Positions 1 to 8,665 are shown, counted from the stretch's first letter. The stretch is DNA of 49,422 nucleotides from Actinomycetes bacterium (GCA_021810205.1 JAJZJC010000012.1:1-49422), one strand, 5' to 3'. Notes: a model not told the origin generated them from the sequence alone. Numbers and translations are program-made.

Positions 1-664
1 GGATCGGCCGCCCGCTCGGCCCAAGCGGCGGCCGGACCGGCGGTGGGGGCACGGCCTTGCCCGAGGGGCTGATCGGATGGCGCGCCGGGCGCTGGCCGAC
101 GGACGGTGATGCCGGGGGATGCGGCGTCTGGGGTGCTGGTGGCGCCGGAGGTCGCGGCACGGACAGCCGAGCCGCGGGCGCGGGCGTCTCGGGTACCGGC
201 GCGCTCGCTGGCGCGCTCGCTGGCGTGCTCGCAGGCGTGGTCGAAGGCGGGCGCTGCCCGGCGGCGGGAGCGGCGGGTCGCGTGGGGGGACGCGTGGTCT
301 CGGGTCGGCTGGGCGCTGGCGCTCCCAGACGCTGCGGCGCGGGCGTACCGCGGCTGCTCACCAGCCGCTGGCGCTCGGCATCGTGTGTCCCGGCGCCCGA
401 TGGCGTGGTCGCAGCCGGCTCGCCAGGCGCAGGGGCCCGGTGGGCGGGTGCCTTCTTCACCGGCACAGGGGCGGCCTCGGCTTGCACGGGGCGGCGGAGC
501 CCCTCGGCGTCGGCCTTCCGGCGGACACGGTCCGCCTGTGCCTCCTCGATCGATGAGGAGTGGCTCTTCACCCCAATGCCCAGCGACAGGCAGAGGTCCA
601 AGGCCTCTTTGTTACTCAGGCCCAGCTCACGACCCAGTTCGTAGACGCGGATCTTTTTCGGCAA
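1..664 (-). CDS. infB: Translation initiation factor IF-2, N-terminal part (runs off the window)
   Basis: IF-2 is the GTPase that brings initiator tRNA to the 30S subunit. Only about 221 N-terminal codons are present. The first 50 residues are the IF2 N-terminal helical module (KKIRVYELGRELGLSNKEAL, then VKSHSSSIDEAQADRVRR). The rest is a Pro/Ala/Arg-rich disordered linker typical of actinobacterial IF-2, so the G domain lies outside the window. The start is TTG at 664: a stop lies 27 nt upstream in frame with no ATG or GTG between, and GAGGA precedes it. It sits 24 nt after ylxR, at the end of the nusA operon. The linker carries a 12-bp unit repeated three times at 201-236, encoding ASAP-like units. 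Confidence 0.93.
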   Translation of the reverse strand, partial: MPKKIRVYELGRELGLSNKEALDLCLSLGIGVKSHSSSIEEAQADRVRRKADAEGLRRPVQAEAAPVPVKKAPAHRAPAPGEPAATTPSGAGTHDAERQRLVSSRGTPAPQRLGAPAPSRPETTRPPTRPAAPAAGQRPPSTTPASTPASAPASAPVPETPAPAARLSVPRPPAPPAPQTPHPPASPSVGQRPARHPISPSGKAVPPPPVRPPLGPSGRPI

Positions 665-688
665 CGTTCCTCGATGTTCTTCGCAGTC

Positions 689-1000
689 TCAAGAGCACCG
701 AGAGGGTGCCCGAGTGTCCATCCATCCTCGCACATCGGCGGGGAGCCCCAGCTCTCGCCATAGCTCACCTGCGGCGCCGGCTCGCACGTGGCCGCGCAAC
801 GCCCGGTCCAAGGACCGGGAGCGCAGCGCCTTCGAGAGGCAGCCACCCGACCCTCGGCACAGCCACGCGCCACGGCCCGGGAGCGTCCGTCCGACCTCGA
901 GCCCGCCGTCGGGCGTGCGCACGACGCGTACGAGCGCGCTTGCCGGCGCGCGACGCCGGCACCCGACGCAGGTTCGCTCGGGCGTTCGCTCGGACGCTAT
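689..1000 (-). CDS. ylxR: YlxR family RNA-binding protein (DUF448)
   Basis: This small basic protein of the nusA-infB operon is about 103 aa. YlxR proteins are known as RNA-binding or RNase P-associated and nucleoid-associated factors; the exact role here is inferred from family only. Visible family signatures are RTCVGCRRR near residue 10, the GRGAWLC motif near residue 43, a second Cys in GGC, and a basic helix (SKALRSRSLDRALRG). The frame is certain but the start is odd: no ATG, GTG, TTG or CTG occurs between the nusA 3' end and the conserved RTCVGC. The best candidate is ATA at 1000, overlapping the nusA stop as ATAG, with a perfect AGGAGG at 1008-1013, 7 nt upstream. The only other canonical starts lie dozens of codons inside nusA. 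Confidence 0.85.
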   Translation of the reverse strand: MASERTPERTCVGCRRRAPASALVRVVRTPDGGLEVGRTLPGRGAWLCRGSGGCLSKALRSRSLDRALRGHVRAGAAGELWRELGLPADVRGWMDTRAPSRCS

Positions 1001-2238
1001 GCGCCCGCCTCCTCGTGCTCGACCTGCCCACTGGTGACCGTGGTTGCAGCCTCCTCGGTCGCGACAGGCGGCTCGGCAGCTTCTGCGGCGCTGGCGGCGC
1101 TCGTGTCCTGTTTGCCAGGCTCCTCGGTCTCCGCTGCGTGGCTCCACTCCGCGGCCGAGATGGCTTCGCCGCCCTCCGCGGGCTTCCACACCATCTCCCC
1201 GGTTTCGCTCTCGATCCACTCGCCCTCGGCCCACTCCTGCCCGGCGTAGCCGGACTCCTCCTCTTCAAGCTGGCTCTCGCTCTTGATGTCGATCCGCCAA
1301 CCGGTGAGCCGCGCGGCGAGGCGGGCGTTCTGCCCCTCCTTGCCGATCGCCAATGAGAGCTGGTAGTCGCTCACGACCACCGTAGCGGTGCCCGTCTCCT
1401 CGTCGAGCCGCACCTCGCGCACGCGTGCGGGGGCAAGCGCGTTGTGGATGAGCTCGACTGGGTCGTCGGAGAAGGGCACGACGTCGATGCGCTCGCCACG
1501 CAGCTCGTTGGTCACCATCCGCACTCGCGAGCCACGGGCGCCGACGCACGCGCCGACCGGGTCGACGTTCGGGTCGTTCGACCATACGGCGATCTTCGTG
1601 CGATGCCCCGGCTCACGCGCGGCCGCCTTGATCTCGACGACTCCGGAGGAGATCTCGGGGACTTCGAGCTCGAAGAGCCGCTTGATCAGCCCCGGATGCG
1701 TCCGGCTCACCACGATCTGGGGGCCCTTGGTCGTCTTGCGGACTTCGACGATGTAGGCCTTCAGCCGCGTGCCATGCTCGTAGCGCTCGAAGGGCACCTG
1801 CTCGGCCTGCGGCAACAACGCCTCGACCTTCCCCAGGTCGAGCAGCGTGTAGCGGTTGTCGGTCTGCTGGACGATGCCGGTGACGATGTCGCCCTCTCGC
1901 CCCGCGTACTCCTCGTACTTCATGTCGCGCTCGACCTCGCGGATCCGCTGGAGGATCACCTGCTTGGCGGTCTGCGCGGCGATACGCCCGAAGTCCTCAG
2001 GCGTGTCGTCCCACTCGTTCACCACGTTTCCTTCGTCGTCGAGCTCCTGGCCGTACACCCGGATCTCGCCCGACTCGGGGTCGATCGTGACGACGGCCTC
2101 CTCGGCGGCGTCGGGGCGGCGCTTGTAGGCCGCGACGAGCGCGTTTGCGAGCGCATCGAGCAGCGTGTCGACCGAGATGCCCTTGTCCCGCGCGATCTGC
2201 CCCAGCGCGTCGAGGAACTCGAAGTTGGTCTTGCTCAT
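997..2238 (-). CDS. nusA: Transcription termination/antitermination factor NusA
   Basis: NusA binds RNA polymerase and nascent RNA and modulates pausing, termination and antitermination. At 413 aa it has an N-terminal RNAP-binding domain (1-112), an S1 domain (about 116-182, [20 protein letters not shown]), KH1 with VGARGSRV near 232-239 and KH2 with IGKEGQN at 298-304. The tail from about 320 is acidic and Ala/Glu-rich, longer than in many actinobacterial NusA proteins. The start is the ATG at 2238, preceded by AGGA. It overlaps the rimP stop as ATGA, so rimP-nusA-ylxR-infB look translationally coupled. Confidence 0.97.
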   Translation of the reverse strand: MSKTNFEFLDALGQIARDKGISVDTLLDALANALVAAYKRRPDAAEEAVVTIDPESGEIRVYGQELDDEGNVVNEWDDTPEDFGRIAAQTAKQVILQRIREVERDMKYEEYAGREGDIVTGIVQQTDNRYTLLDLGKVEALLPQAEQVPFERYEHGTRLKAYIVEVRKTTKGPQIVVSRTHPGLIKRLFELEVPEISSGVVEIKAAAREPGHRTKIAVWSNDPNVDPVGACVGARGSRVRMVTNELRGERIDVVPFSDDPVELIHNALAPARVREVRLDEETGTATVVVSDYQLSLAIGKEGQNARLAARLTGWRIDIKSESQLEEEESGYAGQEWAEGEWIESETGEMVWKPAEGGEAISAAEWSHAAETEEPGKQDTSAASAAEAAEPPVATEEAATTVTSGQVEHEEAGA

Positions 2239-2759
2239 GGCGTCCTGGCCTTCTCTCTCGACTTGTGGCCCTTGGCTCTTTTGGGTGGAAGCGGCGGCTT
2301 GGCACCCCACTCGAACACCGTGCGAGCCCGTTCGATCACGTCGTACTCGACGCGCCGCGCGCCGCCGGGCACCTCGGGCCCTTCGAGCGTCACCGCTCGC
2401 TCGTCCGCGGCGGTCACCGTGCCCTGGATGCGCCGGGTCTCGCCGTCACCCGGACGCAGGCGGACGGAGACGACCTCGCCCATGGCCTTGGCGAAGTGCG
2501 CGGGGGTCCGGAGCCGACGCTCGAGGCCAGGGCTCGATACCTCGAGGGTGTAGCGATCGGGCAGCGGGTCGATCCCGTCGAGAGCGTCGGAGATCGCCCG
2601 GTTCGCAGCAGCCAGCGAGTCGAGATCGATGCCCCCCTCGCGCTCCACGGTGACACGGACGGTGGAGGCCGATAACTCGACGTCGACGAGCTCGAGGCCG
2701 AGCGCGGCGACAACGGGCGACAGTGCGCCGTACAGCGTCTCCGCGTTCTCATGGGCCAT
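2235..2759 (-). CDS. rimP: Ribosome maturation factor RimP
   Basis: RimP assists 30S subunit maturation. The 174-aa protein shows the family pattern: an N-terminal alpha/beta domain (LGLELVDVELSASTVRVTVE), the diagnostic YTLEVSSPGLERRL motif near residue 70, then an Sm-like C-terminal barrel (VTLEGPEVPGG). The tail is lysine- and arginine-rich. I chose the ATG at 2759 because the family N-terminus starts only a few residues later. The stop overlaps the nusA start. Upstream lies a leader with a -10-like TATACT, a strong 12-bp hairpin and a 22-bp tandem repeat, so this gene probably opens a transcription unit separate from proS. Confidence 0.94.
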   Translation of the reverse strand: MAHENAETLYGALSPVVAALGLELVDVELSASTVRVTVEREGGIDLDSLAAANRAISDALDGIDPLPDRYTLEVSSPGLERRLRTPAHFAKAMGEVVSVRLRPGDGETRRIQGTVTAADERAVTLEGPEVPGGARRVEYDVIERARTVFEWGAKPPLPPKRAKGHKSREKARTP

Positions 2760-2859
2760 TCGCCCGCACCTCCCTTCGTCGCTCGCCGAATGCTCCTGCG
2801 CTGCTCCTCCCTCGGCCGAGCCTGCGGCGCTCGACCAGCCCACCGGTCCACGGCAAGAA

Positions 2860-2887
2860 GAAAGCGTGGGCAGGGGCCCACGCTTTC
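2860..2887 (-). terminator. 12-bp perfect hairpin in the rimP leader (terminator or attenuator)
   Basis: On the minus strand the stem is GAAAGCGTGGGC with its perfect complement, enclosing a 4-nt loop, followed by TTCTT. It lies 100 nt before the rimP start and about 195 nt after the proS stop. It could terminate proS transcripts. If the TATACT at 2922-2927 is a real -10, it sits about 30 nt into the rimP-nusA leader and could act as an attenuator. Confidence 0.6.
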
Positions 2888-2921
2888 GACAGGTCCTGCA
2901 ATGAGACCGGACAGCGAGTGA

Positions 2922-2927
2922 AGTATA
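2922..2927 (-). promoter_or_regulatory. Possible -10 element for rimP-nusA-ylxR-infB
   Basis: TATACT on the minus strand, close to the TATAAT consensus and conspicuous in this GC-rich context. No good -35 is visible upstream because that segment is occupied by the GC-rich 22-bp repeats. It would give a leader of about 155 nt containing the 2860-2887 hairpin. Confidence 0.4.
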
Positions 2928-2932
2928 CCAAC

Positions 2933-2998
2933 CAGGGGGGCCGCGCCGCCTATGCAGGGGGGCCGCGCCGCCTATGCAGGGGGGCCGCGCCGTCCATG
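2933..2998. repeat. Three tandem copies of a 22-bp unit
   Basis: Copies at 2933-2954, 2955-2976 and 2977-2998. The first two are identical (CAGGGGGGCCGCG, then CCGCCTATG); the third differs at two bases near its end. They are noncoding and lie just upstream of the putative rimP promoter. There are no spacers, so this is not CRISPR. Confidence 0.9.
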
Positions 2999-3081
2999 CG
3001 AGGATCACGATCCCCCGTTGCACGTCAGCCCGCCCGTCGCGCAGCCGACCCGTGGCCGTGCCGGTGCAGCCGGTTGCGAGC

Positions 3082-4503
3082 TCAGTAGGCGCGCCCGACC
3101 ACGGCAACCAATGCGTCGTCGGACTCGCCGGCAGCCGCCAGGGTGCCGTCGGGGCGCTGGAGGCAGCGCACCGTGAGCGACTCTCCTGCAAGCTGGAGCT
3201 CCCCGTCTTCACCCACCTCGGCCCATGGGACGCGGGCAAAGCCCGATGCGCCGGCGTCGATCGCCGCCTCGAGTGAGGTCGCCTCGACCGTGCGTGCCTC
3301 GCGGAAGGCCAGTGCCTCGTCGCGCAGCTCACCGGCGGCCCGATCGCACAGGTCGCCGACGGCGTCGAGGAGCCTGCGGAGCGCGACCGGTTCCTTCGTT
3401 CGCCGGTGGCGCGTCACCAGGGTCACATTGCCCTCCGCGAGGTCACGCGGGCCCACCTCCACCCGCGCGGGCACCCCTTTGAGCTCCCAGTCGACGCTGC
3501 GGCGTCCAAAGCCGGTGTCGGTACGGTCGTCGAGGTGCACACGGCGCCCGGCGCGGCGCAAGTCGTCTGCGAGCTGCACCGCCGCGCGACGTACCCCCTC
3601 GTCGTCGCGCACCATGAGCACCACGACCTCGACGGGCGCGAGCGCGGGCGGCAGCCGGAGCCCGAAGTCGTCACCGTGGGCCATGATCAGCGCACCGATG
3701 AGACGGGTGGAGGCACCCCACGACGTCTGCCACGGGTAGTGGAGCGAACCGTCGGTGTCGGAGAATTGGGTCCCGAACACCTTTGCGAAGTTCTGACCCA
3801 GCTCGTGGCTGGTTCCCATCTGCAGTGCCTTGGCGTCGCCCATCATCGACTCGCACGTCCACGTACGCACCGCGCCCGCGAACCGCTCACGCGCCGTCTT
3901 GTGGCCGACGAGCACTGGGATCGCGGCGACGTCGACGATCGTCTCCTGGTAGACGTCGGTGAGGATGCGCAGCGCGTACGCGCGCGCCTCGGCCTCCGTC
4001 GCATGCGCGGTGTGCCCCTCTTGCCACAAGAACTCCGTCGTGCGCAGGAACAGGCGAGGGCGGAGCTCCCAGCGCACCACGTTCGACCATTGGTTGACCA
4101 AGAGGGGCAGGTCCCGATGGCTCTGGATCCACTTCGCGAAGTAGTAGTTGATCACCGTCTCGCTCGTGGGACGCACGACCACCGGTGCTTCCAGCGCCTT
4201 GCCGCCACCGTGGGTCACGACCCACAGCTCGGGGTTGAAGCCCTCGACGTGCTCGGCTTCGAGCTGCATGAACGCCTCAGGGATGAAAAGCGGGAAGTAG
4301 GCGTTCGCGGCTCCCGCCGCCTTGATGCGCTCGTCGAGCGCTGCCGCCAGCCGCTCCCAGATGCCGTAGCCCCAGGGCCGAATGACCATCGTGCCGCGCA
4401 CCGGGCCGTTGTCGGCGAGCTCTGCGCGTGCGACGACGTCTTGGTACCAGCGGGGGAAGTCCTCGGCGCGCGCGGTCAGCGCGCTCTTGCCTGCTGTGGC
4501 CAT
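3082..4503 (-). CDS. proS: Prolyl-tRNA synthetase, archaeal/eukaryotic-type
   Basis: This class II synthetase charges tRNA-Pro. At 473 aa it is the short form: it lacks the inserted YbaK-like editing domain of the long bacterial ProRS and ends with a conserved-looking aromatic terminus (GRAY). Motifs include the N-terminal FPRWYQDVVARAELAD, RGTMVIRPWGYGIWE, motif 2 (RPTSETVINYYF ... RWELRPRLFLRTTEFLWQEGHTAH) and motif 3 (GTSHELGQNFAKVF with SWGASTRLIG). An anticodon-binding domain follows. The start is the ATG at 4503; a TACGCT -10-like element ends 6 nt upstream and no Shine-Dalgarno is seen. It is 31 nt downstream of ispG. Confidence 0.95.
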   Translation of the reverse strand: MATAGKSALTARAEDFPRWYQDVVARAELADNGPVRGTMVIRPWGYGIWERLAAALDERIKAAGAANAYFPLFIPEAFMQLEAEHVEGFNPELWVVTHGGGKALEAPVVVRPTSETVINYYFAKWIQSHRDLPLLVNQWSNVVRWELRPRLFLRTTEFLWQEGHTAHATEAEARAYALRILTDVYQETIVDVAAIPVLVGHKTARERFAGAVRTWTCESMMGDAKALQMGTSHELGQNFAKVFGTQFSDTDGSLHYPWQTSWGASTRLIGALIMAHGDDFGLRLPPALAPVEVVVLMVRDDEGVRRAAVQLADDLRRAGRRVHLDDRTDTGFGRRSVDWELKGVPARVEVGPRDLAEGNVTLVTRHRRTKEPVALRRLLDAVGDLCDRAAGELRDEALAFREARTVEATSLEAAIDAGASGFARVPWAEVGEDGELQLAGESLTVRCLQRPDGTLAAAGESDDALVAVVGRAY

Positions 4504-4509
4504 CCGGGC

Positions 4510-4515
4510 AGCGTA
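4510..4515 (-). promoter_or_regulatory. Possible leaderless -10 (TACGCT) of proS
   Basis: TACGCT with 6 nt to the ATG at 4503, the same geometry as at nadD and the DAHP synthase gene. It lies in the short ispG-proS gap, so it may be an internal operon promoter. Confidence 0.35.
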
Positions 4516-4534
4516 GATCGGCTGCGCGCCGCGC

Positions 4535-5818
4535 TCAGCCGTCCGCCGACGCAGCGTCGCCCGACGACCCGTCCGCGACCCCATCGGCTGGGTCGGCCAT
4601 GCGCCTGCGGATGCGGTCGATGCGCACCTCCGAGGCGTTGGGGTCTGCGCCCTTCTCGTCGAGCAGCGCGCGCCGATCCGCCTCGGCCTCTGCCTCCGCA
4701 GAGGCATCCGCCGCGGCCAGCCGTGCCTCGACACCTTCTGCGACGAGCCGTTCCGCCTCCGCGACGAGTGCGCCGACCATTTCGGCTTCCGGCACCACTC
4801 GGACGATCTTGCCCCGGATGAACAGGTGACCCTTGTGCTTGCCCGCGGCGATCCCGATGTCCGCGCTGCGCGCTTCTCCCGGGCCGTTCACCACGCACCC
4901 CATGACCGCCACCTGGATGGGCAGGTTCCGATCCTCGAGCGCGGCCTGCGCCTCCTTGGCCACAGCGATGACGTCGACCTGGGCGCGGCCACACGATGGG
5001 CAGGCGATGAGATCGAGGCCCTTGCGCTCGCGAAGGCCGAGCGCCTCGAGCAGCTGGCGACCGGCGCGGGCTTCTTCGACGGGATCCGCGGTCAGCGAGT
5101 AGCGGATCGTGTCGCCGATCCCCTCGGCGAGCAAGGTGCCGATGCCCGCGGTCCCCTTCAACAGTCCGGCGGGTGGCGGGCCCGCCTCGGTGACGCCGAG
5201 GTGCAGCGGATGGTCGAAGGTCTCCGAGGCAAGCCGGTACGCGGCGATCATGAGGGCGACCGAGGAGGCCTTCACCGAGATCTTCACGTCGCTGAAGCCG
5301 ACCTCTTCGAAGTAGGCGAGCTCCATCTTCGCCGACTCGACGAGCGCCTCTGGGGTGGCACCGCCGAAACGCTTGTAGAGCTCGGGGTGCAACGACCCGG
5401 CGTTCACACCGATACGGATCGGCACGCCGCGGTCCTTGGCCTCCGACGCGATGTACTTGATCTCGGACTCCTTGCGAAGGTTGCCGGGGTTCAGCCGCAG
5501 GCCGTGCACGCCGGCGTCCAACGCGGCGAGCGCCATCTCGTGATGGAAGTGGATGTCAGCGACGATCGGCACCGGCGAACGGGGCACGATCCGCGCGAGC
5601 CCCTCGGCGGCGGCCTCCTCGTTGCACGTGCAGCGCACGATGTCGGCGCCCGCGGCGGCCAGCGCATAGATCTGGGCGAGCGTCCCCTCGACGTCCGCCG
5701 TCTTGGTGGTCGTCATCGACTGCACGGAGACGGGCGCACCGCCACCGATCGCGACGCCTCCGACGTGGATCTGACGGGTGATGCGGCGGGGTGAGAGCAG
5801 CTCGGAGGAAAGTTCCAT
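4535..5818 (-). CDS. ispG: (E)-4-hydroxy-3-methylbut-2-enyl-diphosphate synthase (MEP pathway)
   Basis: IspG (GcpE) converts MEcPP to HMBPP using a [4Fe-4S] cluster. The TIM-barrel N-terminus shows VSVQSMTTTKTADVE, VRCTCNE and VADIHFHHEMAL. The cluster ligands are visible as C273 and C276 (CPSCGR) and C308 with E315 (CVVNGPGE). The 427-aa protein has a C-terminal acidic, Ala/Glu-rich extension of about 60 residues beyond the usual end, of unknown role. The start is the ATG at 5818, with AAGG just upstream. It follows dxr and rseP, the usual bacterial clustering of two MEP-pathway genes around the site-2 protease. Confidence 0.96.
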   Translation of the reverse strand: MELSSELLSPRRITRQIHVGGVAIGGGAPVSVQSMTTTKTADVEGTLAQIYALAAAGADIVRCTCNEEAAAEGLARIVPRSPVPIVADIHFHHEMALAALDAGVHGLRLNPGNLRKESEIKYIASEAKDRGVPIRIGVNAGSLHPELYKRFGGATPEALVESAKMELAYFEEVGFSDVKISVKASSVALMIAAYRLASETFDHPLHLGVTEAGPPPAGLLKGTAGIGTLLAEGIGDTIRYSLTADPVEEARAGRQLLEALGLRERKGLDLIACPSCGRAQVDVIAVAKEAQAALEDRNLPIQVAVMGCVVNGPGEARSADIGIAAGKHKGHLFIRGKIVRVVPEAEMVGALVAEAERLVAEGVEARLAAADASAEAEAEADRRALLDEKGADPNASEVRIDRIRRRMADPADGVADGSSGDAASADG

Positions 5819-5950
5819 CGGCCTTCATTCTGCCGCACGGCCGGACGCCGCCGTGCGCAGCCTCCCGCGCGGGCGCGCACCGGGGGACCGTCGCACCGAG
5901 CCGGCGCCTTCCGAGCAAACGATCGCTTGGCGCCGAGAAGCCTCGCGCGG

Positions 5951-7375
5951 TCAGCCGAAGGGGTTGGCGACCGGGTGGGTGATGTCCAAGAACACCGCAG
6001 AACCGATCACGACGAGGAGCACTGCCATGAACGCGTAGACCACCGGTAGGAGCTTGGCCGCGTCGGCCTGGTAGTAGGGGTGGCCGCGGCGGGTCCGGAT
6101 GCGCTCGTACACGGCAATGGCCACGTGGCCGCCGTCGAGCGGCAGCATTGGCAGCATGTTCATGAGCCCAAGGACGATGTTCAAGGCGATGAGGATCGAC
6201 AGGAAGTAGTAGACGCCGGCCTTCTCGGCTTGCGTCGCGAGGCGAGCGACGCCGATGACCGTCATCACACGCTCGGACTTTGTCGGTGTGGCCGCTGCCT
6301 TCTTTGCTGCGGTCGAGCTCGTCACCTGGTGGAACAGGTTGCTGATCCCGCCAGGGGAGAACACGTGCCCGATGCCGAGGATCGTGGCGCTGGTGACGTG
6401 ACCGACATCGGCACCCGCCCACGCGACGTCTTCGATGGGGTTCTTCGAGACGTAGAGCGGTGCGTTGTTCAGCGCCACCCCGATGAGCCACTCGGTCTTG
6501 CCGTGCCCCGGTCCGAGCACCTCGGTCGACCCGTCCGTGTGGCCCGCCACCGGCTGCACACGCAGCGCCGAGCGATGTCCGGCCTCTGTGACGACCACCG
6601 ACACCGGCCTGCCATGGCGTGCCGCGATCGCCTGCGAGATCTCGCCCGTTGTCGATATCGACTTGCCGTCGATCGCGACGATCCGCTCACCGGGCTTCAT
6701 GCCGGCGAGCTGCGCAGCGGTCTCGTGATGTCCGGGCCATTTGACGAACCCTGCAACCTTGACCTGCGTGGCACTGGGTACTCCGAACGCGGCCACCGCG
6801 ATGAGCGCGAGGACGAACGCCATCACGTAGTGCATGATCGAGCCCGCGGAGGCCACGAGGATCCGCCGATGGAACGGCTTCTGGCGGTAGGTCCGCATCT
6901 CGTCGGCGGGGTCCACCTCGTCGAGGTTCGTCATCCCGGGGATCTTCACGTACGCGCCGGCCAGGATCGGCTTGACGCCGTAGTCCGTCTCGCCGCGCCG
7001 GATGGACCACAGGCGCGGCCCGAAGCCGATGAAGAACTCGGTGACCTTCATGTGGCTCCACTTGGCGGTCAGGTAGTGGCCGAGCTCGTGGACCACGACG
7101 ATCAGCACGAGCGCCACGATGAAGATCAGGAGGTTGCCAAGCCCGGCGGCGAGCAGGACGCCGACCAGCACGCCGAGCGCCGCCGCAAGTCGAGCGATCG
7201 ACCAGGCGGTCGATCGCGGGCTGCCGCGGAGCGCCGGGCCCTCACCAGGAGTCTCGGTGGCAGCGCCGTCCGTCTCGGGCGCAGCACTGCCGGGCGCAGC
7301 ACTGCCGGGCACGGCCCCGTCCCCGGGGGGCCCCGGCCCCACTGAGGGCTCGGAACGGGGTGGCGTCTTGCTCAC
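5951..7375 (-). CDS. rseP: Site-2 intramembrane zinc metalloprotease, RseP/Rip1-like (M50)
   Basis: This membrane protease of the M50 family cleaves transmembrane substrates such as anti-sigma factors in regulated intramembrane proteolysis. At 474 aa it has a disordered Pro/Ala/Gly-rich N-terminus, then a first membrane segment carrying the zinc motif HELGH (96-100). A PDZ domain follows (about 190-290, AGMKPGERIVAIDGKSI), then the conserved NMLPMLPLDGGH near 405-417 (third zinc ligand) and a last membrane helix. The start GTG at 7375 overlaps the dxr stop as GTGA. The N-terminal tail contains a 15-bp duplication (7281-7310) encoding PGSAA twice. Its substrate is not evident in the window. 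Confidence 0.93.
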   Translation of the reverse strand: MSKTPPRSEPSVGPGPPGDGAVPGSAAPGSAAPETDGAATETPGEGPALRGSPRSTAWSIARLAAALGVLVGVLLAAGLGNLLIFIVALVLIVVVHELGHYLTAKWSHMKVTEFFIGFGPRLWSIRRGETDYGVKPILAGAYVKIPGMTNLDEVDPADEMRTYRQKPFHRRILVASAGSIMHYVMAFVLALIAVAAFGVPSATQVKVAGFVKWPGHHETAAQLAGMKPGERIVAIDGKSISTTGEISQAIAARHGRPVSVVVTEAGHRSALRVQPVAGHTDGSTEVLGPGHGKTEWLIGVALNNAPLYVSKNPIEDVAWAGADVGHVTSATILGIGHVFSPGGISNLFHQVTSSTAAKKAAATPTKSERVMTVIGVARLATQAEKAGVYYFLSILIALNIVLGLMNMLPMLPLDGGHVAIAVYERIRTRRGHPYYQADAAKLLPVVYAFMAVLLVVIGSAVFLDITHPVANPFG

Positions 7376-8553
7376 ACCGCCGCCAATTTCCGCTCGACGT
7401 CCGCCGCCGCGAGCGCCCTCGCCTGGCGATCCGCCTCCAGCACGTCGTCCACCGAGCGCAGTGGCACGCCGTCGCAACGCTCGAGCGTCGAGGCGACCAC
7501 ATCCGCGATCCCCAGCCAGTCGAGCCGCCCGTCCAAGAAGGCGGCCACGGCGACCTCGTTCGCTGCGTTCAGCCAGGCGGGCGCCGGGCCACCCTCGCGT
7601 CCTGCACGGTACGCGAGGTCGAGGCACGGGAAGCTTGCCCGGTCCGGCGGCTCGAACGACAGCGCAAGCGGCAACGACCAGTCGATGGCACCGAACGCGT
7701 GGTCGAGCCTCTCGGGCCACCCCATCGCGTAGCCGATCGGGAGGCGCATGTCGGGGCTCGAGAGCTGCGCGATCGTCGATCCGTCGACGAGCTCCACCAT
7801 CGAATGCACCACGGACTGAGGGTGGACGACGACGTCGATCTCGTCGTAGGAAAGACCGAACAGCTCGTGCGCCTCGATGACCTCGAGCCCCTTGTTCATG
7901 AGGGTCGAGGAATCGATCGTGATCTTGGGGCCCATGTCCCACGTGGGATGGCGCAACGCGTCCTCGATCCCCACCGCGGCGAGCTCCGCTTGGGTCCGGC
8001 CTCGGAACGGCCCGCCCGACGCGGTCACGAGCAAGCGCTTGACTGCCGGATGGGGATCGGGCAGGACCGAGCGACCCCCGACCACGCTCAGGCACTGGTG
8101 GATGGCGCAGTGCTCGGAGTCCACCGGCACGATCTCGGCGCCGGGGGTGCGACGCGCCTCTTGGACGACCGGGGCGCCGGCGATCAGCGACTCCTTGTTG
8201 GCGAGGGCGAGCCGCTTGCCCGCCTGGAGCGTTGCGAGCGTCACTGGCAGGCCCGCGAAGCCCACCACGCCGTTCACCACCACGTCTGCGCAACGGGCGG
8301 CCGCGACCAGGCCTTCGGCCCCGGTCATCAGCTCGGTGCCAGCCGGCAGCCGCTGGGCGAGCGACGGCGCGAGCGAGGCGTCGCCGACCACGACAAGCTC
8401 GGGACGGAGGCGCTGGGCCTGCGCCGCGAGAACGTCGGCCGAGCGCTGCGCGGCGATCGCGACGACCCTGCAGCGGTCGCCGGCCGCCTCGACGACCTCG
8501 ACGGCCTGAGTCCCGATCGACCCGGTCGATCCCACGAGGCTTACGGTCTTCAT
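7372..8553 (-). CDS. dxr: 1-deoxy-D-xylulose 5-phosphate reductoisomerase
   Basis: This catalyses the first committed MEP-pathway step, DXP to MEP with NADPH. The 393-aa length is normal. The Rossmann motif GSTGSIG is at 8-14. Substrate and metal residues lie in PVDSEHCAIHQCL and TASGGPFRG, followed by HPTWDMGPKITIDSSTLMNK, a strong DXR signature. The C-terminal helical domain is complete. The start ATG is at 8553, and the stop overlaps rseP. With ispG it gives two MEP enzymes in one operon. Confidence 0.97.
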   Translation of the reverse strand: MKTVSLVGSTGSIGTQAVEVVEAAGDRCRVVAIAAQRSADVLAAQAQRLRPELVVVGDASLAPSLAQRLPAGTELMTGAEGLVAAARCADVVVNGVVGFAGLPVTLATLQAGKRLALANKESLIAGAPVVQEARRTPGAEIVPVDSEHCAIHQCLSVVGGRSVLPDPHPAVKRLLVTASGGPFRGRTQAELAAVGIEDALRHPTWDMGPKITIDSSTLMNKGLEVIEAHELFGLSYDEIDVVVHPQSVVHSMVELVDGSTIAQLSSPDMRLPIGYAMGWPERLDHAFGAIDWSLPLALSFEPPDRASFPCLDLAYRAGREGGPAPAWLNAANEVAVAAFLDGRLDWLGIADVVASTLERCDGVPLRSVDDVLEADRQARALAAADVERKLAAV

Positions 8554-8665
8554 CGGCCTCCCAGCATGCCACCCGTCCTACCCGTCCGAACCGCACCACC
8601 GTGCGGACAGCGCCGTAGAGCCACCACCGTGCCGCCGCCCGCGCATGGCGGCCGATCCTCGGCGC

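Larger units (their letters stand above)
2760..3081. other. 322-bp proS-rimP intergenic region
   Basis: This gene-free stretch lies between the proS stop and the rimP start, both minus strand. It holds three 22-bp tandem repeats (2933-2998), a -10-like TATACT (2922-2927, minus) and a perfect 12-bp hairpin (2860-2887). I see no convincing -35 and no small ORF with family features. Confidence 0.6.

Noticed and set aside
1444-2553. Long plus-strand reading frame opposite nusA and rimP
   Set aside because: It has no family motif and mirrors the codon pattern of the minus-strand genes; long antisense frames are expected in GC-rich DNA.
2933-2998. CRISPR array
   Set aside because: The three 22-bp units are directly adjacent with no spacers and no cas gene is nearby.
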